Assembly (NCBI RefSeq): GCF_018967865.2
Contig: NZ_JAHLZY020000001.1
Span: forward strand, 4,526,001-4,590,000
DNA length: 64,000 nucleotides
From: Hymenobacter siberiensis
Lineage (GTDB): Bacteria > Bacteroidota > Bacteroidia > Cytophagales > Hymenobacteraceae
Direction of reading: 5' to 3'
A program made the position numbers and the translations under genes. Shown here one piece after another: positions 14,942 through 25,100 of this stretch; within the stretch, counting starts at the first letter, position 1; every line of letters starts with the position of its first letter. A model generated the notes under the pieces. The model was not told where the DNA came from, searched no databases, and was given only the letters and a program-made list of their open reading frames with translations.

Positions 14942-15823
14942 TCAGCGCCGGAAGCTCATGCCGATGAAATATTCGCGGTCCACAGAATTGGTGATGGGCA
15001 GGTGGGTACCGAAATCGAGCTGCACGTTGTCGCTCACGTCGAGCTGCACCCCGGTGTTGATGGAGCTTAACCAGTAGGACTGGCGCACATCGCGGTAGCC
15101 CACCAGCTCTACAAAGGCCTGCACAAATTTGGTAAACTGATAGTCAGTGGTGAACGTGGGCGTGAGCTGCAGGTAGCGCGAGTGGGTTTCGCGGTCCCAG
15201 TACACCTGCGTGGCCACCTGGCCGCCAATGCTCCAGGGCTTGGTGAGCTGGTACACCACGGGCAGGACCGCGCCGTATTCCACGGCCCCGTCGCCGCGCG
15301 GGCCGCCGGTGGGCAGGGTGACGTAGCCAATCAGACCCAGGGCCCAGCGGCTGTTGTCGTCGCCCACCAGCGTGTGCTTCAGCCGGAGGTTTAGGTCGCC
15401 GAGGCCCCTGGCTACGGTTCTCTGGCCGGGGTCGGCATCGTCGTAGTTGCGGGTGTCGGTGTAGGAATCGAGGCCGACTTGCAGGTCGGTGCGGTTGGTG
15501 AGGCCGATTTTGGCGAGGGCGTGGTTGATGTACCAGTCGTGCCCGTAGGCCGTGCCCTCACGGCGCGTGAGCAGGCGCAGGGCATCGGTCTCGTACTGAA
15601 AATGGCCCGCATCGACCGAATACGGGCTTTCGGTGATGCCGGGGCGGTCGGGCACCATGGGGCGCATATACTTGCGCGGCGTGGGCCGAAACAGGCTGAA
15701 CTGGTTTTTATCGACCTTAATTGTGTCGTTTTTAATCCCTTCCTGGGCCAGTGCCGCAGCTACGGGCACCAGCAGAAGCAGGCAAAAGATACAGCGACGA
15801 AGCAGGGTACTGATTATTGGCAT
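14942..15823 (-). CDS. Outer-membrane channel-like protein (MetA/phenol-pathway family)
   Basis: A 293-residue exported protein with a signal peptide (CIFCLLLLVPVAAALAQ) and a barrel-like sequence of alternating residues. The MetA-pathway/transporter family features are PMVPDRPGITESPYSVDAGH, the aromatic strand FQYETDALRL, GLGDLNLRLKHTLVGDD, LGLIGYVTLPTGGPRGDG, and the end DFGTHLPITNSVDREYFIGM. Members are predicted outer-membrane channels; the cargo is unknown. It lies 112 bp downstream of mntH on the same strand and could be cotranscribed with it. Confidence 0.7.
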   Translation of the reverse strand: MPIISTLLRRCIFCLLLLVPVAAALAQEGIKNDTIKVDKNQFSLFRPTPRKYMRPMVPDRPGITESPYSVDAGHFQYETDALRLLTRREGTAYGHDWYINHALAKIGLTNRTDLQVGLDSYTDTRNYDDADPGQRTVARGLGDLNLRLKHTLVGDDNSRWALGLIGYVTLPTGGPRGDGAVEYGAVLPVVYQLTKPWSIGGQVATQVYWDRETHSRYLQLTPTFTTDYQFTKFVQAFVELVGYRDVRQSYWLSSINTGVQLDVSDNVQLDFGTHLPITNSVDREYFIGMSFRR

Positions 15824-15934
15824 GGCCGCCTATACGCAAAGCTCCTCCGGACGGGCGATTTGCTCCTGAAATGGCCCTACGACCTACGTCCGGCGTACCC
15901 GGCAGCCGCGCAAGGCGCTCCCCGCCCCAAAGCG

Positions 15935-17305
15935 CTATTCCGCAAAGGTCTGCCAGAGCAAAAACACGTTCAGGCAAATGATGATGCCAGTGACCGCCCA
16001 GGCAATGCCCTGCACCACCGGCCGGTTGGCAAACACGCCCATTTTGGCCCGGCTGCCCGTGAACAGCACCAGCGGCACCACCGCGAAGCTGAGCTGAAAC
16101 GACAGAATGACCTGGCTGAGCACCAGCAGCTGCCCGGTGCCTTTTTCGCCATACACAATGGCCACCACAAGGGCCGGCACCACCGCAATGAGGCGGGTGA
16201 TGAGCCGGCGTAACCAGGGCTTCAGCTTCAAATCGAGGAAACCTTCCATCACAATCTGGCCGGCCAGCGTGCCGGTCAGAGTCGAGTTCTGGCCCGAGGC
16301 CAGCAGCGCAATGGCGAATACCGCGCTGGCCGCGCCCGCACCCAGCACCGGCGTGAGCAGCTTGTGGGCGTCGGCAATGTCGGCCACGTCGTTGTGGCCC
16401 TTGCCGTGGAAGGCGGCGGCGGCCGTAACCAGGATGGCCGCGTTCACAAAAAAGGCCAGAAACAGGGCCAGCGTCGAGTCGATGGTGGCAAACTTGATGG
16501 CCGAGCGTTTGCCGGGCTCATCCTGCGGGAAGGCCCGCGTTTGCACGATACTGGAGTGCAGGTAGAGGTTGTGCGGCATCACGGTAGCGCCCAGAATACC
16601 AATGGCCACGTAGAGCATCTGCGGGTTGGTTACTACTTCGAGGCGCGGCACCAAGCCTTTGCTCAGGGCCAGCCAGTCGGGGTGCGAGGCGATGATTTCG
16701 TAGAGAAAGCACCCGAAAATCAACACGATAAGCCCAGCCACCAGGCTTTCGATAATGCGAAAGCCCTTGTTCTGGAAGAACAGCACCACCAGCACATCCA
16801 GGGTGGTGAGGACTACGCCCCAGGCAATGGGCAGGCCAAACAGTAGGTTGAGCGCAATGGCCGAACCGATGACTTCGGCCAAATCGCAGGCCGCGATGGC
16901 TATTTCGCACAGTACCCACAGCATCAGGCTGATGGGGCGCGAGTAATGGTCGCGGCAGGCCTGGGCCAGGTCGCGCCCGGTCACAATGCCCAGCTTGGCC
17001 GCCAGGTGCTGAAGCAGCATGGCGAACAGGTTGGAAATCAATACCACCGACAGCAGCGTATAGCCGTAGCGGGCCCCACCGGCCAGGTCGGTGGCCCAGT
17101 TGCCGGGGTCCATGTAGCCCACGGCTACCAGCAGGCCCGGCCCCCAAAAGGCCATCAGCTTGCGCCAGAACGAGGCATTGGCCGGTGGCACTTTGATGCT
17201 GGCATACACCTCGCTCAGCGAATTGGCCCGGCGGGGGTGGCGCCAGCCGGCATCCGGGTTGGTTGGCTGGGTATCAGTTAATGTAGAAGGAGGCACGTTA
17301 ATCAA
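15935..17305 (-). CDS. mntH: Nramp-type Mn/Fe transporter MntH
   Basis: A 456-residue inner-membrane proton-coupled divalent metal importer of the Nramp family. The first metal-binding motif is DPGNWATD (Asp66, Asn69) and the second MPHNLYLHSS (Met243, His245); eleven hydrophobic helices can be traced. There is no ATG before the DPGN motif except Met51, which would cut the first helix; TTG 17305 (or GTG 17296) is the likely start. A palindromic operator of MntR/DtxR type lies 21 bp upstream, and a CDF exporter is transcribed divergently, so the locus balances Mn/Fe import and export. Confidence 0.92.
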   Translation of the reverse strand: MINVPPSTLTDTQPTNPDAGWRHPRRANSLSEVYASIKVPPANASFWRKLMAFWGPGLLVAVGYMDPGNWATDLAGGARYGYTLLSVVLISNLFAMLLQHLAAKLGIVTGRDLAQACRDHYSRPISLMLWVLCEIAIAACDLAEVIGSAIALNLLFGLPIAWGVVLTTLDVLVVLFFQNKGFRIIESLVAGLIVLIFGCFLYEIIASHPDWLALSKGLVPRLEVVTNPQMLYVAIGILGATVMPHNLYLHSSIVQTRAFPQDEPGKRSAIKFATIDSTLALFLAFFVNAAILVTAAAAFHGKGHNDVADIADAHKLLTPVLGAGAASAVFAIALLASGQNSTLTGTLAGQIVMEGFLDLKLKPWLRRLITRLIAVVPALVVAIVYGEKGTGQLLVLSQVILSFQLSFAVVPLVLFTGSRAKMGVFANRPVVQGIAWAVTGIIICLNVFLLWQTFAE

Positions 17306-17325
17306 TCGGTAAGGGCAAGGGCCTC

Positions 17326-17345
17326 TTTTTAGATTAGCCTAAAAA
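17326..17345. promoter_or_regulatory. MntR/DtxR-like operator of mntH
   Basis: TTTTTAG-ATTAGC-CTAAAAA is a perfect 7+6+7 inverted repeat in the mntH upstream region. It has the form of DtxR/MntR-family boxes (TTTAGGN..CTAAA), and fits metal-dependent repression of mntH. No regulator gene is in the window. Confidence 0.6.
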
Positions 17346-17570
17346 TAATTTTCGACTGCCTTAAATACAACATTGCGGTAAAAAAGTTGCCATCAGGCGG
17401 CAATTTTTCGCGGCAGTGGCAACGTTTGCTAACTACGTAATGCGGCGGCTACCGAATCGTTTAGGTTTTGCCCGGCAGCCGCGGTGGTGGGTGTCCGCAT
17501 AGAAGCCCGCGCCGGGCACGCCGCCCCGCTTGCGGCCGGTGCCCGACCTTTGTACCGAAAATCCCGCTGC

Positions 17571-18566
17571 ATGACGTCCTCCCAAACCAAGTACCGCCTC
17601 GGCTTGCTGTCCCTCGTGGTTAGCATCGGGCTCGTGGCCATCAAGTTCTACGCTTACCACCTCACCCGCTCGCAGGCGGTGCTCACCGATGCGCTGGAGA
17701 GCATTATCAACGTGGCCACCAGTGGCTTTGCCCTCTATAGCCTCTACCTGTCCAGCCTGCCCAAGGATGAAAACCATCCCTACGGCCACGGCAAAATTGA
17801 GAACCTGTCGCTGGGATTTGAAGGGGGGCTGATTTTCATGGCTGGTGCCTTTATTCTTTACAGCGCCAGCGGGCACTTCCTGCACCCCCACCCCGTGGCC
17901 CGGCCCGACTGGGGCGTGGCGCTGCTGGCCAGCACCGCCGTGGTGAACCTGGCCGTGGGCCTGCTGCTGGTCCGCAACGGCAAGCGCCTGAAATCGGTGG
18001 CACTGGTGGGCGACGGGCAGCACCTCTACATTGATGCGCTCACGTCCATCGTCTCGTCGGGGGCGCTGGTGCTGGTGGCGGCCACGGGCATCGTGCGGTT
18101 CGACTCGGGCGCGGCACTGCTGCTGGGCGGCTTCATTCTGGTGAATGGCGGGCGGATGCTGCGCCACGCCGTATCGGGCCTGATGGACGAGACCGATACC
18201 GCCGTGGTGGCCGAGGTAATTGCCGAGCTCCAGGTCCAGCGCCGGGCTTCGTGGATTGACGTGCACAACCTGCGCGTGCAGCGCTACGGCGCCAACCTGC
18301 ACATCGACTGCCACATGCAGATGCCCTACTACTTCACCCTGGAGCAAGTGCACACTGAGCTGCACGACATTGAGGAGCTCATCCAGGCGCGGTTCGCGGT
18401 GGAAGTCGAAATGTTCGTGCACGCCGACCCTTGCACCTTTGCCGCCTGCTCGCTGTGCCTGATGCCCGCCTGCCCGGTACGGCAATTCCCCCTGCGGCAC
18501 GAAGTGACCTGGACCGTGCAGAACGCCGTGAAGAACGAGCGGCACCACCTCGGGCAGTCTGCCTGA
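17571..18566 (+). CDS. Cation diffusion facilitator exporter with Cys-rich tail
   Basis: A 331-residue CDF transporter. From the ATG at 17571: TM1-2 SVVSIGLVAIKFYAYHLTRS, the TM2 metal site TDALESIINVATS (D and N in place of the HxxxD pattern), HPYGHGKIENLS in the loop, and the TM5 site DGQHLYIDALTSI. The C-terminal cytoplasmic domain holds VHNLRVQRYGANLHIDCHMQ. It ends with an unusual Cys-rich segment CTFAACSLCLMPACPVRQ, which could bind metal. Divergent from mntH, so Mn, Fe or Zn export is likely; the exact metal cannot be read from the sequence. Confidence 0.85.
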   Translation: MTSSQTKYRLGLLSLVVSIGLVAIKFYAYHLTRSQAVLTDALESIINVATSGFALYSLYLSSLPKDENHPYGHGKIENLSLGFEGGLIFMAGAFILYSASGHFLHPHPVARPDWGVALLASTAVVNLAVGLLLVRNGKRLKSVALVGDGQHLYIDALTSIVSSGALVLVAATGIVRFDSGAALLLGGFILVNGGRMLRHAVSGLMDETDTAVVAEVIAELQVQRRASWIDVHNLRVQRYGANLHIDCHMQMPYYFTLEQVHTELHDIEELIQARFAVEVEMFVHADPCTFAACSLCLMPACPVRQFPLRHEVTWTVQNAVKNERHHLGQSA

Positions 18567-18607
18567 ACAAGCGGTGTAGAAGTAAGCAAACCAGCCTTAG
18601 CCACGAC

Positions 18608-18644
18608 AAAAAAGGGTGCCGCGACAATCGCGGCACCCTTTTTT
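18608..18644. terminator. Bidirectional terminator
   Basis: AAAAAAGGGTGCCGCGA and TCGCGGCACCCTTTTTT form a perfect stem with a short loop, between the convergent CDF and gliding-type genes. Confidence 0.92.
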
Positions 18645-18668
18645 AGTGCATCTGGTGAGAAGGCAGGT

Positions 18669-21287
18669 TTAGCGCACTACCTCAATCCAGCCTTTGGTCT
18701 GCGCACCGTTGGAAGCCGTGAGCAGGTAGTAGTAGACCCCGGCGGGCTGGTTATCGCCCCCCCAGTTATTGGCGTAGCTGGCCTGCTCGTACACCTTGCG
18801 GCCCCAGCGGTTGAAAATCTCAATCTTGCTAGTGGTAGTACTAACGGTTGAAACCTTGAAGTAGTCGTTCTGGCCATCGCCGTTGGGCGTGATTACGTTG
18901 GGCACCTGCAAATCAGGCACCAGCACGATACGCTCCTTCACCGAAGGCGTACAGGTGGTGGTAACCCCGCCGTTGACGATGGACACCACCGTGGTGAGAC
19001 GGATGCGGTAGTACCCGGCGATGCCCAGCTGCAGCGGGCCCGGCGTGGCCGAAGTTGTGCCGAAAGCAGTTTCCGTGCCCGTTACCCGGTTGTTGGCAAT
19101 GTCGCGCACCCGCTCGTAGGTCCACTTGTAGGTGGTGGCGGCGCCCTGCGGCAGGCCGGTGATGGTCGAGGCGTCCTTGAAGGTGAAGATTACCGGCGGG
19201 CGGTTGGTGCGCTGGCCGTTGAGGCCTACCGAGTCGGCGGTGGTGAAGTTGGCTACCACGCCGGGCAGCACACGCACCAGCACCGAGGCCGTATCCGTAC
19301 AGCTCGTGGGGGCGCTGCCCGAGGCCGTTACATAGTAGCGGGTGGTTACCGTGGGATTTACCGTAGGGTTCGCCTTCGTCAAATCGGCGGTAGCCAGGCC
19401 GTTGGCCGCCCGGAAGGCGTAGGTGTACGTGCCAACGGGGCTGCCGGTTGTAGTTGCCGACGCCTGGAGCGTGGCCGTTCCGCCGGGGCAGATGTAGGCA
19501 TTGTTGGTAACCACGCGGGCTACCGGCGGGGCCACCACCCGCACCAGAATGGAGGTAGTATCGCCGCAGGCCCCCTGTGCAAAGCCCAGCGTAGGCGCAA
19601 TGCTCAGGAAATAGCGCGTGGTGACGGTGGGCTTCACCGCGATATTCTGCACGTTGGTGACGACGGGCAGGCCGGTGCCGCCGGCCGAAGCCGTCCACTG
19701 GTAAGTGTACACCTGCGCCTGCGTCGTGTTGGTGGCCAGGCGGCGCACCGAGTCAGGCCGGATTACGCGGCCTTGCAGCGAAAGCGAGTTGCCCCGGCAG
19801 ATTACCGCCGAGCCCAGGAGCGTGGAGCCGCCCACGGCCGCCACAGCCGAGGCGAAGTTGCCCCGCAGGACCTTAATGACGATTACCCGGTTCTGCAGGC
19901 CCTTTACCGGGCACGCATTGTCTTCCACCCGCACGTTGATGCGGATGGTGCGGCCCACCTGCGAAGGCGAGGGCTGGAAGAAGAAGACGCCGCGGGGGTT
20001 CTCGGTGCCGTTACCGGACAGGGTGAACGTGCCCACATCGCCCGCAGCCAGGTAGCTGGGGTCGGTGTTGATGTTCGTGGGCAGGGTTACCGTCAGGAGC
20101 TGGTGCGCGCTGGGGGTGCGCAGGTTGTCGGGGTCGGTGAAGTTTACCAGCACGCGCGAGTAGTTGCACGAATACACATTGATTTGGGTGGTATCGGCCG
20201 TGTTGATGGTGCCGGTGTTGGAGTTGGGCGTCTGGTTGGTGGCCTGCACCGGGTTGGGCGTGGTGTTGGCACCGCAGTTGATAACGATGAGCACGGCCTC
20301 GCGGCGCACGCGGCCCACAATGCGGCGCACGCCGTTGACGCGGCGGTACTCGGTCACTTCCACTACTACCTGATATTTGTTGCGGCCATCGGCGGCCGAC
20401 GTGGCCGGGCTGTACACGTTCGGCGTGAACGTAACCGTGCGGGCCGACTGGTTGAGGCCGAAATACGGCACGCCCTGCTTGATGGGGCAAATCCCGGTAG
20501 TATCGGTAGCTACCGGAATGGGCAGCCGGGGCGTAAACAGCGTGCCGCCCGTGAGGCCGGGAATTTCCAGAATGCACAGCGGGCTGCGGGTGATGATGAA
20601 TACGCCGCCGGCGTTGGCACCCGGGTAAGAGGTATAGACCACGGGAGTGCCGCAGGAAGCCAGCGGAGCGGCCAGGGCATACACCAGCGAGTCGCCATCG
20701 GGCTCAATGGCCGAGAAGCCGAAGGTGGTGCGCTGGTTCACGCACACGTACTGAATCGGAATATCCTGCGGGTCGAACTGGGGCGAGGTATTGGCCACCG
20801 TAGTGGTGCCGCTGCTGCGGTTGTCGAGGTAAGCCTCGGCATACAGGTCGGGCGAGCCCACGATGTTGGCGATGGTGGGGCGCGAGCCCTGGCTCGTGCT
20901 CATCGTCCACTGGCCGGGGGGCAGCGTCACGGTGGCTTCGTAGTTGGTGAAGTCGTAGAGCGGATAGAGCGACGACGGGTTGGCGCAGGAATTGGGCGTG
21001 CTGGGGCACAGTGGCGTGGCGGCCAATGGAACGCCCTGCTGCACGAGCGGAGCTGATACCGTTGCCGTTGCGTTGCAGCCACCGTTGCGGCACGAGAGTG
21101 TGAAGGGCGAAGCCGTAATACCGGAACAGTCGCGGTAGAGGCGGAATTTCACCCGGTACTGGTTGTTGCCCAGCGAGGTGTAGGTCATGTCGCAACCCAG
21201 CAAGTGGGAAGCCCGCGCCGACGGCAGCCCGCCCAGCAGGCTACACGCAAAGAGCAGGAGGATAAAAGATTGTAAAGTTTTTCTCAT
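18669..21287 (-). CDS. Large secreted protein with gliding-type (T9SS type B) C-terminus
   Basis: An 872-residue secreted protein from ATG 21287 (MRKTLQSFILLLFACSLLGG signal). The N-terminus ASHLLGCDMTYTSLGNNQYR followed by LYRDCSGI is common in Cytophagales adhesin-like proteins. Several Ig/PKD-like beta domains follow (YQWTASAGGTGLPVV, YYVTASGSAPTSC, YKWTYERVRDIANN). The end VPNVITPNGDGQNDYFKV, IEIFNRWGRKVYEQ and PAGVYYYLLTA is the gliding motility-associated C-terminal domain, a type B sorting signal for the type IX secretion system. Probable role: surface or extracellular structural protein; no enzyme motif seen. Confidence 0.85.
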   Translation of the reverse strand: MRKTLQSFILLLFACSLLGGLPSARASHLLGCDMTYTSLGNNQYRVKFRLYRDCSGITASPFTLSCRNGGCNATATVSAPLVQQGVPLAATPLCPSTPNSCANPSSLYPLYDFTNYEATVTLPPGQWTMSTSQGSRPTIANIVGSPDLYAEAYLDNRSSGTTTVANTSPQFDPQDIPIQYVCVNQRTTFGFSAIEPDGDSLVYALAAPLASCGTPVVYTSYPGANAGGVFIITRSPLCILEIPGLTGGTLFTPRLPIPVATDTTGICPIKQGVPYFGLNQSARTVTFTPNVYSPATSAADGRNKYQVVVEVTEYRRVNGVRRIVGRVRREAVLIVINCGANTTPNPVQATNQTPNSNTGTINTADTTQINVYSCNYSRVLVNFTDPDNLRTPSAHQLLTVTLPTNINTDPSYLAAGDVGTFTLSGNGTENPRGVFFFQPSPSQVGRTIRINVRVEDNACPVKGLQNRVIVIKVLRGNFASAVAAVGGSTLLGSAVICRGNSLSLQGRVIRPDSVRRLATNTTQAQVYTYQWTASAGGTGLPVVTNVQNIAVKPTVTTRYFLSIAPTLGFAQGACGDTTSILVRVVAPPVARVVTNNAYICPGGTATLQASATTTGSPVGTYTYAFRAANGLATADLTKANPTVNPTVTTRYYVTASGSAPTSCTDTASVLVRVLPGVVANFTTADSVGLNGQRTNRPPVIFTFKDASTITGLPQGAATTYKWTYERVRDIANNRVTGTETAFGTTSATPGPLQLGIAGYYRIRLTTVVSIVNGGVTTTCTPSVKERIVLVPDLQVPNVITPNGDGQNDYFKVSTVSTTTSKIEIFNRWGRKVYEQASYANNWGGDNQPAGVYYYLLTASNGAQTKGWIEVVR

Positions 21288-21615
21288 GGGTGAAAAAAGA
21301 GGGGGTGAGGGGGGTGTATTGGGTGTAAAAAAATACAAAACGGGTGGGTACTGACTAATCAGCGAACCAAGATACAGGCAGAAAGAGCGAGTTCAAAAAA
21401 AGCCATAAAACTATCACCACATATAGCAAATTAAGGGCCACAAACGATATTTTTTCAGCCAAAAATGAACTTATTTTCAGCTTTCCATTCTGCCAGCCCC
21501 ACGCCGGGTAAGCTCAACGCTAACGGGACTTACGCAAATCGCTATTTGCTAAGCCACAGCAGAACTATCCATAAGTAGAAAGTTTCTGAAGTGTAGCAGT
21601 TACTCCCCCGCTTGT
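21288..21615. other. AT-rich upstream region of the gliding-type gene
   Basis: No coding sequence seen. The first 200 bp are AT-rich and probably hold the promoter of the gene at 18669-21287. Confidence 0.4.
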
Positions 21616-21762
21616 CAGGTTGAACGCATATAAATGGAGTCATGGGCCTCCATTGGAGTTGTTTAGAAAGTCACAAAAGGTCCCCGAACGGTCATGCTTC
21701 GCTGCGCGCTGCATGACCGTTCGGGGACTTTCTAAACAACTCCTTTATATGCGTTCAACCTG
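21616..21762. repeat. Nested long palindrome
   Basis: Outer arms CAGGTTGAACGCATATAAA (21616-21634) and its complement (21744-21762) enclose inner arms GGAGTTGTTTAGAAAGTC and GACTTTCTAAACAACTCC, with a core CCCCGAACGGTCATGC and GCATGACCGTTCGGGG. The left arm carries 9 extra bases (ACAAAAGGT). The inner 88 bp recur almost unchanged at 55432-55518. Confidence 0.88.
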
Positions 21763-22191
21763 CCCGCTTGTGGGTAGTAGCGGCGAGCCAGTGCGCCGGG
21801 CAAGGGTGCTCAGTAATAAGTACGAAGCCAACTGACCGGGTGCACGCACGGGCACGAAGTCCCACCTTGCTACGATGACAGTTGAAAATCAGAAATAATA
21901 CATATCATCCTTATTTAAGGAACATATTTATAATAAATAACCATATTATTTGAATATTAACACCCCTGAAAAGATAATTTTTCTGATAGCTCGGCTAGTA
22001 GTTATTAGAAAGAAGCTGGCAGCAGCAATTTGCCTTCGCGGTAAGTAAATGGTTAAAAGCAGGTAAGGTAGCCAAGCATTCGAGCTTTGTTTCTACATTA
22101 CGACACCAAACCGGCAGGAGCGGCTGCTGGCAGTTGCGGCATTTCCCCACCTTTTCTCCATTTTTCTCCTCTTCACCCTACTCTCCTACTT
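21763..22191. other. Intergenic, partly AT-rich
   Basis: No gene seen. It includes an AT-rich stretch at about 21890-21980, which probably carries the promoter of the following large secreted protein. Confidence 0.4.
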
Positions 22192-25100
22192 ATGACGACA
22201 CTTCTACGTTCTTTCACGAGGCGGCACTGGCCGCAGGCGGGGGTACTGCTGCTCGCGGCACTGCTCTTTGGTAGCGGGCCGGCCCAGGCCCAGACGACGG
22301 CCTACTGCGCAACGGGCCTGGGCGGCTCCTGCGGCGGCAACGATATTACTGACGTGGGCTTGTCGGGCACTACGCTTAACGCGACGGGGCTTAGCTGCGC
22401 CGCTACCGGCGGTCAGGCTTACACCAGCTACCCGGCCACCGGCACCAACACGGGCGCTATCTCGGGGGGCGTGCCCTACACGCTAAGCGTGACCCTGACC
22501 GGCAGCAGCATTGTATCGGTGTGGATTGACTACAACCACAATTTCGTGTACGAAGCCAGCGAATGGACCCAGATAGCCACGGCCTCGCCCACGGGCACGC
22601 CGGTGAGCGCTACGCTGCTGGTGCCCACTACGGCCGTGCAGGGCACTACGGGCATGCGTATTCGCAGCCGGGGCGCGGGCAATGCCAACGGCGCGGCCGA
22701 TGCCTGCACCTCGTTTGGCAGCGGCGAAACCAAGGACTTTACGCTCACCATTGGAGCGCCGGCGGCGTGCCCGAGCGTGAGCAACCTCGCGGTTTCGGGC
22801 ATCACGGCCACGGGCGCTTCGGTGGCTTTCACGCCATCCTCGTCGGCCACCACCTACACCGTGACGGTGACGCCGGCCGGCGGCACGGCCACCACTCAGA
22901 CCATCACGGCGTCACCCTTGGCGCTGACGGGCCTGACAGCCAGCACGAGCTACACCGTGAGCATTGTGGGCAATTGCGGCACGGGCTCGACTTCGGCCGC
23001 CAACGCCATTACTTTCTTCACGGGCTGCGCCAGCGCGCCTTATGCCCTCGTGAACAACACGACGGCCTACACCCAGGACTTTGAAGCCACCTGGCTGAAC
23101 GTGTGCGCCACCCGCGATGCGCCCGATGCCAACTGGCGCAGCCTGCCCCTGACGGGCAACAACGCTTGGCGCCGCGACGACGACGGCACCAGTGCCGCCT
23201 GGAGCGGCAACTCGGGGGTGTTCACGCCCGCCGGCAGCCCGCTGGGCACGGGCACCAGCCTGCACTCGGCCCGCTTCCACTCCTATAATGCTACCAGCGG
23301 CACCCGGGGCACCCTGGACCTGGCCGTGAACATGGCCGGCACGGTGGGCACGCCTACGCTGAACTTCGATTACATCAACACCTCGGGCACGGATTCGCTG
23401 AAGGTATTTGTGAGTACCAATGGCGGCACCACGTTCAACCCCGTGCTGCTGGGCCTGACCACGGCCGCTGCCTGGACCCGCCAGACGGTGAACCTGCCCG
23501 CTACCGGCCTCACGGCCACCACCATTATCCGGCTGCGCGCCACCAGCGACTTTGGCATTACCGACATTGGGGTGGACAATGTGCGCGTGAGCTACATTTC
23601 CTGCCCCGCCGTGACGGCTGCTACGGCAACCGGCATCACGGCCACGGGCGCCACGGTGAGCTTTACGCCGGCCTCTGGCCCAACTACTTACACGGTAACG
23701 GTGACGCCGGCCGGCGGCACGGCCACGACCCAGACCATCACGGCGTCGCCCCTGACGCTGACGGGCCTAACGCCCAGCACGGCTTATACCGTGAGCATTG
23801 TGGGCAACTGCGGGGCCGGCTCGACTTCGCAGCCCACGGTGGTTACGTTCTCGACAAGCTGCCTGGCGGCCCCTTATGTTACGGTGAACAACACCACGCC
23901 CTACACCCAGGACTTTGAAGCCACCTGGCTGAGCCAGTGCGGCACGCGCGAGATTCCCGGCGTGAACTGGCGCACGACGCCCCTGACGGGCAATACCTCG
24001 TGGCGCCGCGACGACGATGGCACCAGCGCCGCCTGGAGCGGTACCTCAGGGACCTACACACCCGCCGGCAGCCCGCTGGGCACGGGCACCAGCCTGCACT
24101 CGGCCCGTTTCCACTCCTACGATGCCACGAGCGGTACCCGGGGCACGTTGGACCTGTACGTGAACATGGCCGGCACAGTGGGCACGCCCACGCTGGAGTT
24201 TGACTACATCAACACCTCGGGCACGGATTCGCTGAAGGTATTTGTGAGCACCAACGGCGGCACCACGTTCAGCGCCGCCTTACTGGGCCTGAATACGACC
24301 ACTACCTGGGCGCATCAGCTGGTATCGCTGCCGGCCAGCCTCACGGCTACCACCATCGTGCGCCTGCGCGGCACGGGTGACTTTGGCTTCTCCGACATTG
24401 GGGTGGATAACGTGCGGGTGAGCTACATCGCCTGCGCGGCCGTGACCAACCTCACGGCTTCGGGCGTGACGGCCACCGGCGCAGTGCTGAATTTCACGCC
24501 GCCCGCCGGCCCCACCACCTACACGGTGACCGTGACCCCGGCCGGCGGCACGGCTACCACCATCACCCCGGCTCCTTCAACAAACCCAATAACGCTGACG
24601 GGCCTGACGGCCAACACGGCCTACACCGTGAGCATTGTGAGCAACTGCAGCGGCAGCACGACTTCCATGGCCACCACCACCAGCTTCACCACGAGCTGCG
24701 CGGCGGCCCCGTATGTGCTCATCAACAACACGACGCCCTACAACCAGGACTTCGAAGCGGCCTGGACCAGCCAGTGCGGCACCAACGATATTCCGGCCGT
24801 GAACTGGCGCAACACGCCCCTGACGGGCAACAACTCGTGGCGCCGCGACGACGACGGGGCCAGCGCCGCCTGGACCGGCCCGGCCTCGGGCGCCTACACG
24901 CCCGCCGGCAGCCCGCTGGGCACGGGCACCAGCCTGCACTCGGCCCGCTTCCACTCCTACAATGTCTCGGGCCGCGCCCGGGGCAGCCTGGATTTATTTG
25001 CCAACATGGCGGGCACCGCAGGCACGCCCGCGCTCAGTTTCGACTACATCAACACCTCGGGTACCGACTCGCTGAACGTGTTTGTGAGCACCAACGGCGG

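Noticed and set aside
19773..21056. 427-codon plus-strand ORF opposite the gliding-type protein
   Set aside because: Shadow; Arg/Gly/His-rich and no recognisable motif.
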